From DATGHS01 sp035307785 (lineage in GTDB: Bacteria > Planctomycetota > Planctomycetia > Gemmatales > Gemmataceae), in NCBI GenBank assembly GCA_035307785.1, contig DATGHS010000376.1, positions 1 to 30,503 on the forward strand: a stretch of 30,503 nt of DNA. Direction: 5' to 3'. Below are positions 1 to 8,123 of this stretch, piece after piece. A model generated the notes under the pieces. That model had not been told where the DNA came from, did no database searches, and worked only from the letters and a program-made list of their open reading frames with translations. The position numbers and the translations under genes are program-made. How positions within the stretch are numbered: position 1 is the stretch's first letter; every line of letters starts with the position of its first letter.

Positions 1-462
1 GGGCGCTGGGATGATGTCTTCGAACGCATGGCCGACGAAGTTCGCAAGAAACTGGTCTCCACCGGGAATTCGCACGCGATTCCCATCGAGGTTTCACCTG
101 CCGAATTGATTGACAAGATCACGATTCTTCAGATCAAAAGCGAGCGCATTCGCGACAACGGCAAGCTGCGCAACATTCGCACCGAGCTGGCCGCGCTGCA
201 AGCGGCCCGCGATCAGGCCTTATCGCCTTCGGAAGAACTTACTCGACTCACGACGGACCTGAAGAAAGTGAACGAGGCGATTTGGGAAGCGGAAGATTTC
301 CTGCGCGCTCAGGAAAAGGCCAAGCGGTTTGACGGGTCATTCATCGAGATGGCGCGAAGCGTCTACCGAAATAACGACCGCCGTTCCGCGATCAAGCGGC
401 AAATCAATGAGCGCTTTGCGGCGCACTTCATCGAAGAGAAAGAGCATCCGAGGTACGAGTGA
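1..462 (+). CDS. DUF6165 family protein, 5' end outside the window
   Basis: The frame is open from base 1. An internal ATG lies at 28, but the codons before it read GRWDDVFER without a stop, so the gene probably begins upstream. The segment around residues 20-45 counted from that ATG (VSPAELIDKITILQIKSERI) matches the conserved start of DUF6165 proteins, which are roughly 120-130 residues, of unknown function, and often found near glycosyltransferase or TPR genes. The rest is highly charged and helical with no catalytic motif that I recognise. The roughly 30 residues ahead of the conserved block are longer than usual and resemble the tail of another protein, so a fusion is possible. The stop TGA at 460-462 abuts a palindromic repeat. 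Family assignment is fairly sure; function is unknown. Confidence 0.75.
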   Translation, partial: GRWDDVFERMADEVRKKLVSTGNSHAIPIEVSPAELIDKITILQIKSERIRDNGKLRNIRTELAALQAARDQALSPSEELTRLTTDLKKVNEAIWEAEDFLRAQEKAKRFDGSFIEMARSVYRNNDRRSAIKRQINERFAAHFIEEKEHPRYE

Positions 463-533
463 TGGTTTGTAGTGACCCGATTTATCGGGTCGACCGCGGG
501 CAGGATGACGGCATGAATGCGGTCACAACAAAC
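463..533. repeat. Palindromic repeat family A, copy 1 (degenerate)
   Basis: The left arm (463-492) begins TGGTTTGTAGTGACCCGA and contains the hairpin CCCGA-TTTA-TCGGG. The right arm (519-533, GCGGTCACAACAAAC) is a decayed inverted copy of the left end. The same element occurs in a nearly perfect form at 8990-9053. It starts directly after the stop codon of the upstream gene and ends at the stop codon of the convergent gene, so it may serve as a bidirectional terminator. Confidence 0.7.
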
Positions 534-534
534 T

Positions 535-1155
535 TTAGCGCCGGCTCATCCCTTCCTCAGCTTGCCGCAGCGCCTGGTCGATGGCGTCGGCTTCGTAGAG
601 TGCTTCGGCTTCAATTCGCTGTGGGCGATCGAGCGACGGCACGAGGCAACAGAAGCGGAACCCGCCGTTCGCCAGTTTCTCGGAATGGAAGCTTGTAATC
701 GACAAGCGGTTCAGCCGCCGCTGCACGCTGTTCCAATCCACTTCCACGTTACGGCTGCGCTGAATTCCCAGCGCTTCGGGCGATGGCATGTCGAGCTTTT
801 GCGGCCGGGCCGGGATTGCATCCGGTTCCTGGTTTTGACCGCGCACCGTGGCCGAAGTCCGGGCTTGGGGCGTCTGAGCGGAAGCTTGTGCCTGGTTATT
901 GGCCGAAGGCTGTAGGCGCTGCCGCAGCGGCCCCTGTACGCGCGGCTGCGCCGGCGGCAGTTGCTGCATCGGTTGGCCGGGAAATGGATTGGGATCGCCA
1001 GGATAGTAGCCCGGCGGCAAGCCCGGCGAACCGCCGGGATACGGGGTGCTGCACCCCAACGGGGTTCAGCCCGCCCCGCAGCGGCCAGGCACCACGGCCA
1101 GCCATGAGCACACCGTTGCAATTGCCAGCCCGAACCAAAGCACGTCCTTGCGCAT
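535..1155 (-). CDS. Secreted proline/glutamine-rich protein interrupted by an in-frame TGA
   Basis: The likely start is ATG at 1155, preceded by AAGGA about ten bases upstream. The first 29 codons encode a signal-peptide-like segment (MRKDVLWFGLAIATVCSW, then small residues). Codon 30 is TGA (1068-1066). The same frame then stays open to 535, giving a Pro/Gly/Gln-rich linker (PGGSPGLPPGYYPGDPNPF) and a compact C-terminal domain of about 70 residues beginning VDWNSVQRRLNRL, which I do not recognise. If translation instead starts after the TGA, the first usable codon is TTG at 1059, giving 174 residues without a signal peptide. Explanations are a nonsense mutation, a sequencing error or, less likely, recoding. 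A hairpin (1043-1057) follows the TGA closely. Function is unknown. Confidence 0.6.
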
Positions 1156-1337
1156 GGTGGGGTCGTCCTTGAAATGAAGTTCGCACGCATCCATACGTGC
1201 GGCGGTGCCAGGCGAGTCATTCAGGCATCGCGGGCGGGGCTATAGCAAGGGCGTTCACAAAAAAAAAGTGCAAGTGGTGAAGCGAGCAGTATTTGCAATT
1301 ACTACTGTGGCAATGGTAGGAATTACAAATGTTCCAA
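1156..1337. other. Short intergenic region, nothing firm
   Basis: This is the space between the start of the interrupted secreted-protein gene and the 3' end of nusB. It contains a run of A on the plus strand at about 1260-1268 (T run in the direction of nusB transcription), which could contribute to termination, but no convincing stem precedes it. No tRNA or small gene was seen. Confidence 0.4.
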
Positions 1338-1745
1338 CTACTCTCTCACGCTCTTCAATCGATCCAGCACGCCATTGACGAATGCCGGCGAATCCTTGGT
1401 GCCGAAGCGGCGGGCCAGTTCGATGGCTTCGTCCAATACGGCGGGGGCCGGCGTATGCGGCGTATAGAGCAATTCATACGCACCCAGCCGCAGCACATTG
1501 CGATCTACCGTGGGCATGCGTGGCACGCGCCAGTTTTCCGACGCTTGGTTCAGGCGCTGATCCAGAACCGTCTGCTCTTTCGTCACGCCGTCGAATAACG
1601 CTAAGCAGAATTGCACGAGATTCGGATCGCGCAAGCGTTCCTTGGCGAATTCCGCGATCGCTTGGGGTGAAAGGTTTGGGTTGTGGTCGTGCTGAAAAAG
1701 CAATTGCAACGCAACTTCCCGAGCACGCGAACGGCGAGTGAGCAT
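1338..1745 (-). CDS. nusB: Transcription antitermination protein NusB
   Basis: NusB binds boxA RNA together with ribosomal protein S10 (NusE) and supports antitermination of rRNA operons in the cytoplasm. The protein starts MLTRRSRAREVALQLLFQ, the typical NusB opening, and ends with the family's C-terminal pattern (VDRNVLRLGAYELL, then AVLDEAIELARRFGT and FVNGVLDRL). From ATG 1745 it is 135 residues, normal for the family. A GTG three codons upstream (1754) is also open, but the ATG gives the usual N-terminus. It lies downstream of the glycosyltransferase on the same strand, about 100 bases away. The often-seen neighbour ribH is not in the window. Confidence 0.93.
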   Translation of the reverse strand: MLTRRSRAREVALQLLFQHDHNPNLSPQAIAEFAKERLRDPNLVQFCLALFDGVTKEQTVLDQRLNQASENWRVPRMPTVDRNVLRLGAYELLYTPHTPAPAVLDEAIELARRFGTKDSPAFVNGVLDRLKSVRE

Positions 1746-1846
1746 GAATGCCACCGAGAGAGTCCGAATGATTAACCCACTTGGTTAAGATACGGCTGCC
1801 GCTGAAATCACCAACAGAACGGGCTTGCGGAGTGCCGGCGGTAGAC

Positions 1847-4800
1847 TCACGGCAGCGTATGCAGCATGCGCTTGATGCCGCCGGTCAACTTGCGATAGCC
1901 TGGCAAGCGCGAAACGGGGCGGAATAGCGGTACCAGCCAGCGATGATGACGAAGGCCCCGAGCCAGTCGCAAAAGCCGTGCGCCCGGGCTTCGCGGCACA
2001 AATGACAGCGGGGAATCCGGCCGTCCCTGGCTGAGCAGTTTCCACACGCCGGTGCTTAGTTGCAAGCGGATCAAACCCCGGAGCGGATTCGGCTCTTCGG
2101 GCCCAATCCCCATCCATGCATCAGCCATGCCGCTACGTAACATCAAGTCGAAGTGATAGGCGAATAACATACGCTGCTGCTTGCGCCATTGCTTGCCTTC
2201 GGCTTCCATCAGGTTCCGGCCGACCAGGCTCGTTAGGTTGCCGGGAGCCAGATTCATGTCCAGCGTATGCAACGTGGCGGAAAGCTGGTCTAGCCAAGCT
2301 TGCAGCGATTCGGAATACTTTGACAGTTCGCCACAGGTTCGCTGAAAATCTTCTTGATGAAGCAAAAGGTGCTGGGCCACGTCGAGCCAACGCAGAAATA
2401 CCCGGTGCTCCTCGGCCATCTGTTCCGGATGCAACAACGCGTAGGTCACGAGCATCCGGCCGACCTTATATTGCCGCTGGAATGCTTGCTGGTCGGTCAT
2501 CGGGTGAAGATGGCCGGCATGGGCCCGCGGGTGATACCACAACCGAAATCCTTTTCGGGCCAGGCGCAACGCGAGTTCCACGTCCTCGAATGCTGCGCAC
2601 GGAAACCGCGTGCTGAACATTTCTTCCTGAGCGACTAGCAGCGAGCGTTTGACTGAGACGTTCGACGTGTAGAAATGGCCAAACGCGACCCAGTGATTGG
2701 GCGTGAGCGCATCATACGAGAACTGCTGGCCGCCCTCGCTGGTCATGTAGTCCATGAGCGGTGTCACGTTGATGTCGCGGTGCCAGCTCGTGTAGCCAAG
2801 CACGCCGACGGCCTCCTGGGGATGATTCGTGTGCGCGCGCAAATGTTCGGCCAGGAAGTCGCGGTCGGGAATGATGTCATCCCCAGTGAAAAGAACGTGC
2901 TCCGCCGCACTCAGTTCGATTCCGCGGTTGCGCGCCTGGGCTGGGCCGGCATTGCGACTGTTGGCCTCGAAGCGAATCGGCAGGTGCTGAGCATGTTTTT
3001 CGACCAGGCCGCGCACATCGTAGGTCGAGCCATCATCGACGACGATGATGTCCCAGTGCTTTTGCGGCAAACTTTGCTCTCGATAGGCGCTTAAACAACG
3101 GTCGAGCGCGTCGGCGCGATTGTAAGTGGGAATGATGACGGAAATCTTCCGTTCCGGTGAGCCGGACAATTGCCGTGCAGCCACCGTTTGGTCCCGTTCC
3201 TTTGTGAAGTTGAGGAGCGCATCGCGAAACTTTTCCGCAGCGCGTTTCCACGAATAATGGTCGCGCACAAATGCTTGGGCTGTTTGGCCGCGGCGTTCCG
3301 CTTCGGCTCGATCGCGCACCACCGCTTGTAGCTGGACCGCCAGATCATCCTCATCGACTTCCGCCCATTGCGCGCATTGCGGGAGAATCGCATGGAGGCG
3401 ATCATAACATTCGCCCACCGGTCCCTCGCGGAAACGGATGGGGAAATAGGCGCCGTCGCACAGATAATCGGCTGGCCCGCCGTAGTTCGGACAGACGACA
3501 GGCAGGCCAAGGGCCAGCGCGTCGATAATCTTCATGCCGAAACCTTCACCCCGGAACGGTGCGACAAACGCATCGGCGCCACGGTAAAGCTGGATGAGTT
3601 CATCCTTCGATACAAATTCAAGCAAATGCACGATCCGTGGTCCGTTCCGGTGTTCGGCAATCCATTCGGCAATCTGCGAGCGCTCGGCGCCGACGCCGTA
3701 ATCCTTGAGCACCAGCACCACCGGCTCGGTGGGGCGAAAGGCTTTGGCATACGCGCGCAGCAGCACATCGGTGCCATAACGATAAGGGTCATGCGAATTG
3801 GTGACTGCCAAAAGAACGCAGCCGTAACGTCGATAGCGGTTGTTGGCTCCCTGAGCAGTATGCACTTCAGGCGAGTAGCCACAAGGCACGACCGAGCAAC
3901 CTTCGGCCGGCACACCTAGCTCGGTGAGCGCGTCGCGGCAAAAGCCGCTTAGGGCCAGCTTGCGATGGCGGTTCAGGACGACGTGCCGCATCCAGTGGTC
4001 GATGTCTTGTAGCCGCCGCGGGCCGTAGCGATAGTTCGTGCAGAAGATTTCGGCGTTGACCTCCCCGGCCAACTCTTCGCTCAAATACGGTTCCCAGTAA
4101 TGGTTCCACTTGATCTGCACGCGCGGACTCGGCGGCCGTTGCATCAGGGCGTGCAGCCGACGTGTGGCTTCCGGCCCGACGCTCGGATCGATCTTCCCGG
4201 GCTTCAACGACACGCCGACACCGATGTCGTCGAGGCTCAGTGCCAATTGGCTGGTCACCCAGGTAAACGAATTCGCCAAGTGCAGCGGAATTGCAAAATG
4301 AACGTCGGCGGGTGGCGCTGCGCCGCGCTTCCGGCCAGTGGCAGAGGCCGATTTGGCGGCGAGTCGGGCATCTTTCCGCAAATACTCTTGCAGATCATTT
4401 TTGATTTGCCCTTCCCATTTTTGGCGGAAGTACGCCTCGTTGGCCGCGTCATTGTCCGTGCGGCCGGGGGAAGATTGGCCGTAATGGTAAATCACACTGT
4501 TGGCGCAGTAGTAGACCTTCAACTTCTTCTGCCGCACGCGCAGGCAGAAGTCCACGTCCTCAAACCCGTTGCGGAAACCTTCGTCGAAACCGCCCATTTG
4601 CAGAAAGAGCGCGCGCGGCACCAGCCAGCACGCGGCCGTAACGATCTGGAACTCCCGACTAATTAGGGCCGGCGGATAGTCAGCAGCGAGCCCGGGATAG
4701 AGATGCGTCGGCTTGCCGCTTTCGTCGAACACCATGCCGGCATGATTCAGCTTACCCGAGTCTGGAAACAAATGGCGATTGCCGAGCACGCCAATTTCAG

Positions 4801-5158
4801 CGTCTTGTTCAACGGTTTCAACCAACCTTTTGAGCCAGCCTGGTGTTACGAGCGTGTCGTTATTCAGCAGACAAATGTATTTGCCACGCGCCTCGTTGGC
4901 GGCGAAGTTCATATTGTGGCCGAAGCATTGCCGAACCTCGTTGCGGATAACATGTATTTGTTTGCCAAGGCTCGCCAGATAGGCTGGCGTTTCATCGGTG
5001 GAACAATCGTCGACAACCAGAAATTCCGTCGGAATGCTCGAGTCGGCATGTTGCAAGAGTGATTCAAAGCATTGTCGGGTAAGATCGACCCGGTTGTGAA
5101 CGGGGATAAGAATGGAAACGAGCGGTTGGCCCAATTCCGTGCCGAGGCTTCTTGCCAC
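1847..5158 (-). CDS. Three-domain glycosyltransferase (GT2 - GT4 - GT2)
   Basis: This 1103-residue cytosolic protein probably assembles a surface polysaccharide or glycan from nucleotide sugars. Residues 13-230 form a GT-A fold family 2 domain (VSILIPVHNR, VVDDCS, LLNNDT at 98-102, EDVDFCLRV at 200-208). Residues of about 350-650 look like a GT-B family 4 domain, with the nucleotide-sugar motif APFRGEGFGMKIIDAL (533-548); the second acidic residue of the EX7E motif is Asp. Residues 671-890 are a second family 2 domain (VIIPTYNRA, VVDDGS, FTGDD at 757-761, FEDVELALRL at 857-866). The last 200 residues are helical. No membrane segments were seen. The start is GTG at 5158. The DUF6165 gene nearby fits a cell-surface glycan locus, but it is on the other strand. 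Confidence 0.9.
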   Translation of the reverse strand: MARSLGTELGQPLVSILIPVHNRVDLTRQCFESLLQHADSSIPTEFLVVDDCSTDETPAYLASLGKQIHVIRNEVRQCFGHNMNFAANEARGKYICLLNNDTLVTPGWLKRLVETVEQDAEIGVLGNRHLFPDSGKLNHAGMVFDESGKPTHLYPGLAADYPPALISREFQIVTAACWLVPRALFLQMGGFDEGFRNGFEDVDFCLRVRQKKLKVYYCANSVIYHYGQSSPGRTDNDAANEAYFRQKWEGQIKNDLQEYLRKDARLAAKSASATGRKRGAAPPADVHFAIPLHLANSFTWVTSQLALSLDDIGVGVSLKPGKIDPSVGPEATRRLHALMQRPPSPRVQIKWNHYWEPYLSEELAGEVNAEIFCTNYRYGPRRLQDIDHWMRHVVLNRHRKLALSGFCRDALTELGVPAEGCSVVPCGYSPEVHTAQGANNRYRRYGCVLLAVTNSHDPYRYGTDVLLRAYAKAFRPTEPVVLVLKDYGVGAERSQIAEWIAEHRNGPRIVHLLEFVSKDELIQLYRGADAFVAPFRGEGFGMKIIDALALGLPVVCPNYGGPADYLCDGAYFPIRFREGPVGECYDRLHAILPQCAQWAEVDEDDLAVQLQAVVRDRAEAERRGQTAQAFVRDHYSWKRAAEKFRDALLNFTKERDQTVAARQLSGSPERKISVIIPTYNRADALDRCLSAYREQSLPQKHWDIIVVDDGSTYDVRGLVEKHAQHLPIRFEANSRNAGPAQARNRGIELSAAEHVLFTGDDIIPDRDFLAEHLRAHTNHPQEAVGVLGYTSWHRDINVTPLMDYMTSEGGQQFSYDALTPNHWVAFGHFYTSNVSVKRSLLVAQEEMFSTRFPCAAFEDVELALRLARKGFRLWYHPRAHAGHLHPMTDQQAFQRQYKVGRMLVTYALLHPEQMAEEHRVFLRWLDVAQHLLLHQEDFQRTCGELSKYSESLQAWLDQLSATLHTLDMNLAPGNLTSLVGRNLMEAEGKQWRKQQRMLFAYHFDLMLRSGMADAWMGIGPEEPNPLRGLIRLQLSTGVWKLLSQGRPDSPLSFVPRSPGARLLRLARGLRHHRWLVPLFRPVSRLPGYRKLTGGIKRMLHTLP

Positions 5159-5263
5159 TGCTGGTACTCCACTCCGTGAAGGCTAAGTGCGCGGAATCTC
5201 CGTGCGGGCCAAGTAATCTAACAGGCACTGGGGGAAATTGCAATCGCAGGGTGGGTCAGAGCG

Positions 5264-5725
5264 TCATTCTTCAGTATTGATCTGGCCCTTCAGAATACGT
5301 TGCGTGTTCTCCCAGCCCGCTTCCAGGAAGGCAACATACCCTTGCACGTCCATAAGCACGCTGGTGTCGCCGGTCATTTCGAAGAGCCAGCCGGGGCCGT
5401 AATTATCGACATTGATTGCCGAGGGATCCTTCAGCAACTCCGTGTTGAAGCAAGCAAGTTTGCCCGCGATCGGAGCGAAAAGATCGGCCACAGCCTTCGA
5501 CGTCTCGATGTTGCCGACCTGCTGTTTTAATTCGACCGTGGCGCCTTCATCGACGCACCAATCGAGGAAGTACACGTCCTGCATCAGCCGTACGGCATAG
5601 GAAGTAAATCCAAAACGCAGCCGGCCCGCTTCGTGCCGGCACCACATGTGATTGCGGGCATAGCGCAGCTCGCTCGGCAATCGCGCGGGAAACTTGCCCA
5701 TCAGGAAGGTGAGGTCTTCGGGCAT
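5264..5725 (-). CDS. Divergent GcvH-like lipoyl carrier protein
   Basis: The protein is 153 residues from ATG 5725; a TTG two codons upstream (5731) is also open. It has the glycine-cleavage H-protein fold signature: RYARNHMWCR at about 21-30 in place of the usual HEW, GFTSYAVRLMQDVYFLD, then GNIETSKAVADLFAPIAG, where Lys77 sits at the lipoyl-lysine position, and NVDNYGPGWLFEM near the end. The N-terminus is about 15 residues longer than in standard GcvH, and the residues around the lysine (ETSKA rather than ESVKA) diverge. No gcvT or gcvP is in the window. It lies about 120 bases downstream of a radical SAM gene on the same strand, so it may be a specialised lipoyl or thiol carrier rather than the glycine cleavage component. 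The fold is sure; the role is not. Confidence 0.82.
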   Translation of the reverse strand: MPEDLTFLMGKFPARLPSELRYARNHMWCRHEAGRLRFGFTSYAVRLMQDVYFLDWCVDEGATVELKQQVGNIETSKAVADLFAPIAGKLACFNTELLKDPSAINVDNYGPGWLFEMTGDTSVLMDVQGYVAFLEAGWENTQRILKGQINTEE

Positions 5726-5735
5726 GGTCAAGAGT

Positions 5736-5843
5736 GATTAACCACAAAGATCACAACGACCACCAACGATGACAACAACATGACTTTTTGGCACGATCTC
5801 TCTAGCTCCTCTTTGTGCACTTTGTGTAATTTGTGGTGAATTC
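5736..5843. repeat. Imperfect inverted element with ACCACAA ends (MITE-like)
   Basis: The left end reads GATTAACCACAAAGATCAC (5736-5754). The right end (5811-5843) is rich in CTTTGTG and ends TTGTGGTGAATTC, a loose inverted counterpart. Repeats built on ACCACAAAG / CTTTGTGGT are common intergenic elements in several bacterial phyla (from general knowledge). It fills most of the gap between the radical SAM gene and the GcvH-like gene. No coding capacity. Confidence 0.5.
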
Positions 5844-5848
5844 TTTCT

Positions 5849-7165
5849 TCATGTATACCGCGCACTTCGGTATTGTGCGTCGAAGAACACGGGAAGATGC
5901 CGATCGATTTGTAGCAGGCCTTTGCGCGTCAGTTCCACGCTGTTTTCAGTGAGTATAAGCAGTTCGTCCTCAGCCAATTGCTCGAATCCGGTGCGGAACT
6001 CATCGCGCACGTTAACGTTGAACTTCTTTTGAAAGTAGCCCGCATCCAGCCTGCCGGTTTTCAATTGCAAGATCATCTCGCGAATGAGCCGGTCGCGCGG
6101 CGTCGTGGGCAACGCGCGGTTCAACGGCAACTCGCCCTTATCGAGCATGCCGACATACTGCTCCCAGCCATCCACGTTTTGCATGTGCACGTCGTTAAGA
6201 TGGCCAAATGACGCGACGCCGGTGCCGAACATGTCGGCTCCATGCCAAAGCGCATCGCGGTAGACGAATTGCGTCTTCTTCTTGTCGCGCACCATGGTGT
6301 AGGCGCTGGAAACCTCGTAACCGGCTGCGGCCAGCTCGTCGAAAGCATAATCGACCCATTCACGCTTCGTCGGCCAGTCGGCAATGGCTAGAGATGGCTC
6401 GTCCTGGCCGATGACTTTCAGTTCCTGCGAGAAGCGCGTGTTGAAGGGAAGCTCCATCTGATAAATAGTCACGCTTTCCGGCGCCATGCCGATAGTTTTG
6501 CGCACGCACTCGCGCCAGTTGTCCCAATCCTCGCCGACCATGCCGGCAATCAGGTCGATGTTGATCTGCTGAAAGCCGATCTCGCGCGCCCAACCATAGG
6601 CCCGATAAATCTCCTCTTCCAGATGTGCCCGGCCGTTGAATTCGAGAATCTCTGGCTTGAAGTTTTCGACTCCGAGGCTCAAGCGCGTGACGCCGAGTTC
6701 ATGCAGCGCTTCGAGCTTATGCCGCTGAAGCGTGCCGGGCTCGCATTCAAACGTCACTTCGCGGGCCTGCTTCCACGGCATGATCGACTGAAGTCGGCCC
6801 ATCAGGTCGCGGAGTTGCGAAGCGCTGAGATACGACGGCGTGCCGCCTCCGAAGTAGACGTAATCGAGCGAACGGCCGCCAACCACCGGCAGCCGGCTGC
6901 ACAGCTCCACTTCCTTCACCAGCGCATCGGAATATACTTCGACGTCGCGCGCATTCTTGTCGGTGTAAACGCGGAAATAACAGAATTTGCAGCGCTTGCG
7001 GCAAAAGGGAATATGCAGATAAAGCCCAAGCGGCACGGCGGGTTTTGGCGCCGAGTTCAACGCCGATTTCGCGGCGTCGAGATGTGCGGGCTTCCAAAAT
7101 GAAAACGGCGGATAATTGGCGACGAAGTAGTTGCCCAGGCCAGTTTTTTCTTGCGTTTCTGTCAT
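5849..7165 (-). CDS. HemN/HemW-family radical SAM protein
   Basis: From ATG 7165 the protein has 438 residues; an upstream TTG (7177) is possible but less likely. The radical SAM cluster motif is FCRKRCKFCYF, with Cys55, Cys59 and Cys62 binding the 4Fe-4S cluster. It is preceded by LYLHIPFC, typical of the coproporphyrinogen oxidase-like group. VYFGGGTPSYL and the strand INIDLIAGM are the expected SAM-binding and barrel motifs. The C-terminal part (from about RLIREMILQLKTG to LTRKGLLQIDRHLP) is the HemN C-terminal winged-helix domain. The fourth Cys of true HemN (CXC) is absent, as in HemW, so coproporphyrinogen oxidase activity should not be assumed. The next gene on the same strand is the GcvH-like carrier, which suggests a shared pathway. 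Confidence 0.85.
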   Translation of the reverse strand: MTETQEKTGLGNYFVANYPPFSFWKPAHLDAAKSALNSAPKPAVPLGLYLHIPFCRKRCKFCYFRVYTDKNARDVEVYSDALVKEVELCSRLPVVGGRSLDYVYFGGGTPSYLSASQLRDLMGRLQSIMPWKQAREVTFECEPGTLQRHKLEALHELGVTRLSLGVENFKPEILEFNGRAHLEEEIYRAYGWAREIGFQQINIDLIAGMVGEDWDNWRECVRKTIGMAPESVTIYQMELPFNTRFSQELKVIGQDEPSLAIADWPTKREWVDYAFDELAAAGYEVSSAYTMVRDKKKTQFVYRDALWHGADMFGTGVASFGHLNDVHMQNVDGWEQYVGMLDKGELPLNRALPTTPRDRLIREMILQLKTGRLDAGYFQKKFNVNVRDEFRTGFEQLAEDELLILTENSVELTRKGLLQIDRHLPVFFDAQYRSARYT

Positions 7166-7358
7166 GCAGGCACACAAACGTGGAGGGAGGGTGGGTACAA
7201 CAGCATTTTATATTCCCGCCGGAAATCGAACAAGGCGAGCGGCATTGCGCGATCCATACAACATTAGCGAGCGGCGGGGGGATTCTCGGCGCATGTCCCA
7301 CCGCAACAAGCCCGGCGGCTCGTCATGAACCTGCTTGTTTCGGAAGGCCCGATCACAA
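7166..7358. promoter_or_regulatory. Divergent intergenic region, presumed promoters
   Basis: The radical SAM gene (minus) and the methyltransferase gene (plus) diverge from this region of about 190 bases, so both promoters should lie here. An AT-rich patch (TTTTATATTC at about 7206-7215) is the only promoter-like stretch, and I cannot assign -35/-10 boxes with confidence. GGAAGG about 11 bases before ATG 7359 is the likely ribosome binding site of the methyltransferase. Confidence 0.35.
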
Positions 7359-8120
7359 ATGCAGTTCCGCCGACAGCGAGATATGATCGATCCGAACCTC
7401 GTGCACTTTCTGCAACGATACGATCAGATCGTCGGCGGCAAACTGAATCGCCATTTTCCTGGTTTCCGCTTCGCCACGCGGATGCGCGACTGGGAACTGT
7501 ATCAGGTATTCTCGCGCTTGCCACAAGATAACCGTAGCATGCGCATCATGGACACCGGCGCTTATAGCACCTATACGGCATTATTTCTGGAGGAATTGAG
7601 CGAACATGTGGTAATCTCGGACCATTTCGGCTGGGCTCAGCGACTCGAATACACGGCTCAATCCGTGATCACGCCTCTGGACGAATGGAAGACGGTCATT
7701 CGCACGTGTTCGCCGAAGGTTGCGATTCAAGACATCGATCTCACCGCGATTCCCTGCGCGGACAACACCTTCGACTATATCACTTGCATTTCCACCATGG
7801 AGCACACGGCGAACCCACGAAAGGCGCTGGAGGAGATGATTCGCTGTGTAAAACCGGGAGGGCGCGTGCTCATCACGACCGACCACAGTCCGCGCGGTGT
7901 GCCATTTGACGGCAACGACCGCTTCTTTAGTATGCGGCAACTTCGGCGCTTGTTTCACGGGTGCCGCGATTGCTCACCGGATGTGCCGCCGGATTATGCG
8001 CAGGAAAACTGGTGCTACAACCGGCCCGATCAGAGCATACTCATTTTGTTTGTTGAAATCGAAAAACCGCTTGACGGCAGCCAGCCGGCCGCGAAATCCT
8101 GGTGGCGCTTCTGGGCATGA
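7359..8120 (+). CDS. Class I SAM-dependent methyltransferase
   Basis: The product has 253 residues from ATG 7359. The start was chosen because GGAAGG lies about 11 bases upstream; TTG 7335 and ATG 7383 are alternatives. The Rossmann methyltransferase pattern is visible: motif I RIMDTGAYST (variant of DxGxGxG), the acidic strand II end VVISDHFG, motif IV-like AIPCADNTFDYITCISTMEH, and the post-motif LEEMIRCVKPGGRVLITTD. This is the Methyltransf_11 arrangement. The N-terminal 40 residues are basic and the C-terminus ends KSWWRFWA. The substrate cannot be read from the sequence. It is divergent from the radical SAM gene and converges on the AKR-like gene, with only three bases between the stop codons. 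Confidence 0.85.
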   Translation: MQFRRQRDMIDPNLVHFLQRYDQIVGGKLNRHFPGFRFATRMRDWELYQVFSRLPQDNRSMRIMDTGAYSTYTALFLEELSEHVVISDHFGWAQRLEYTAQSVITPLDEWKTVIRTCSPKVAIQDIDLTAIPCADNTFDYITCISTMEHTANPRKALEEMIRCVKPGGRVLITTDHSPRGVPFDGNDRFFSMRQLRRLFHGCRDCSPDVPPDYAQENWCYNRPDQSILILFVEIEKPLDGSQPAAKSWWRFWA

Positions 8121-8123
8121 AGC

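Noticed and set aside
459..915. Two plus-strand open frames after the DUF6165 gene
   Set aside because: They overlap each other and the better-supported minus-strand gene with its Pro-rich linker and signal peptide, and show no motif.
1066..1068. Reassignment of TGA to a sense codon in this organism
   Set aside because: Other genes in the window, for example the DUF6165 gene, rplU and cdsA, use TGA as a normal stop.
4100..4666. Long plus-strand open frame opposite the glycosyltransferase
   Set aside because: It mirrors a strongly conserved coding region in GC-rich DNA and has no domain or ribosome binding site of its own.
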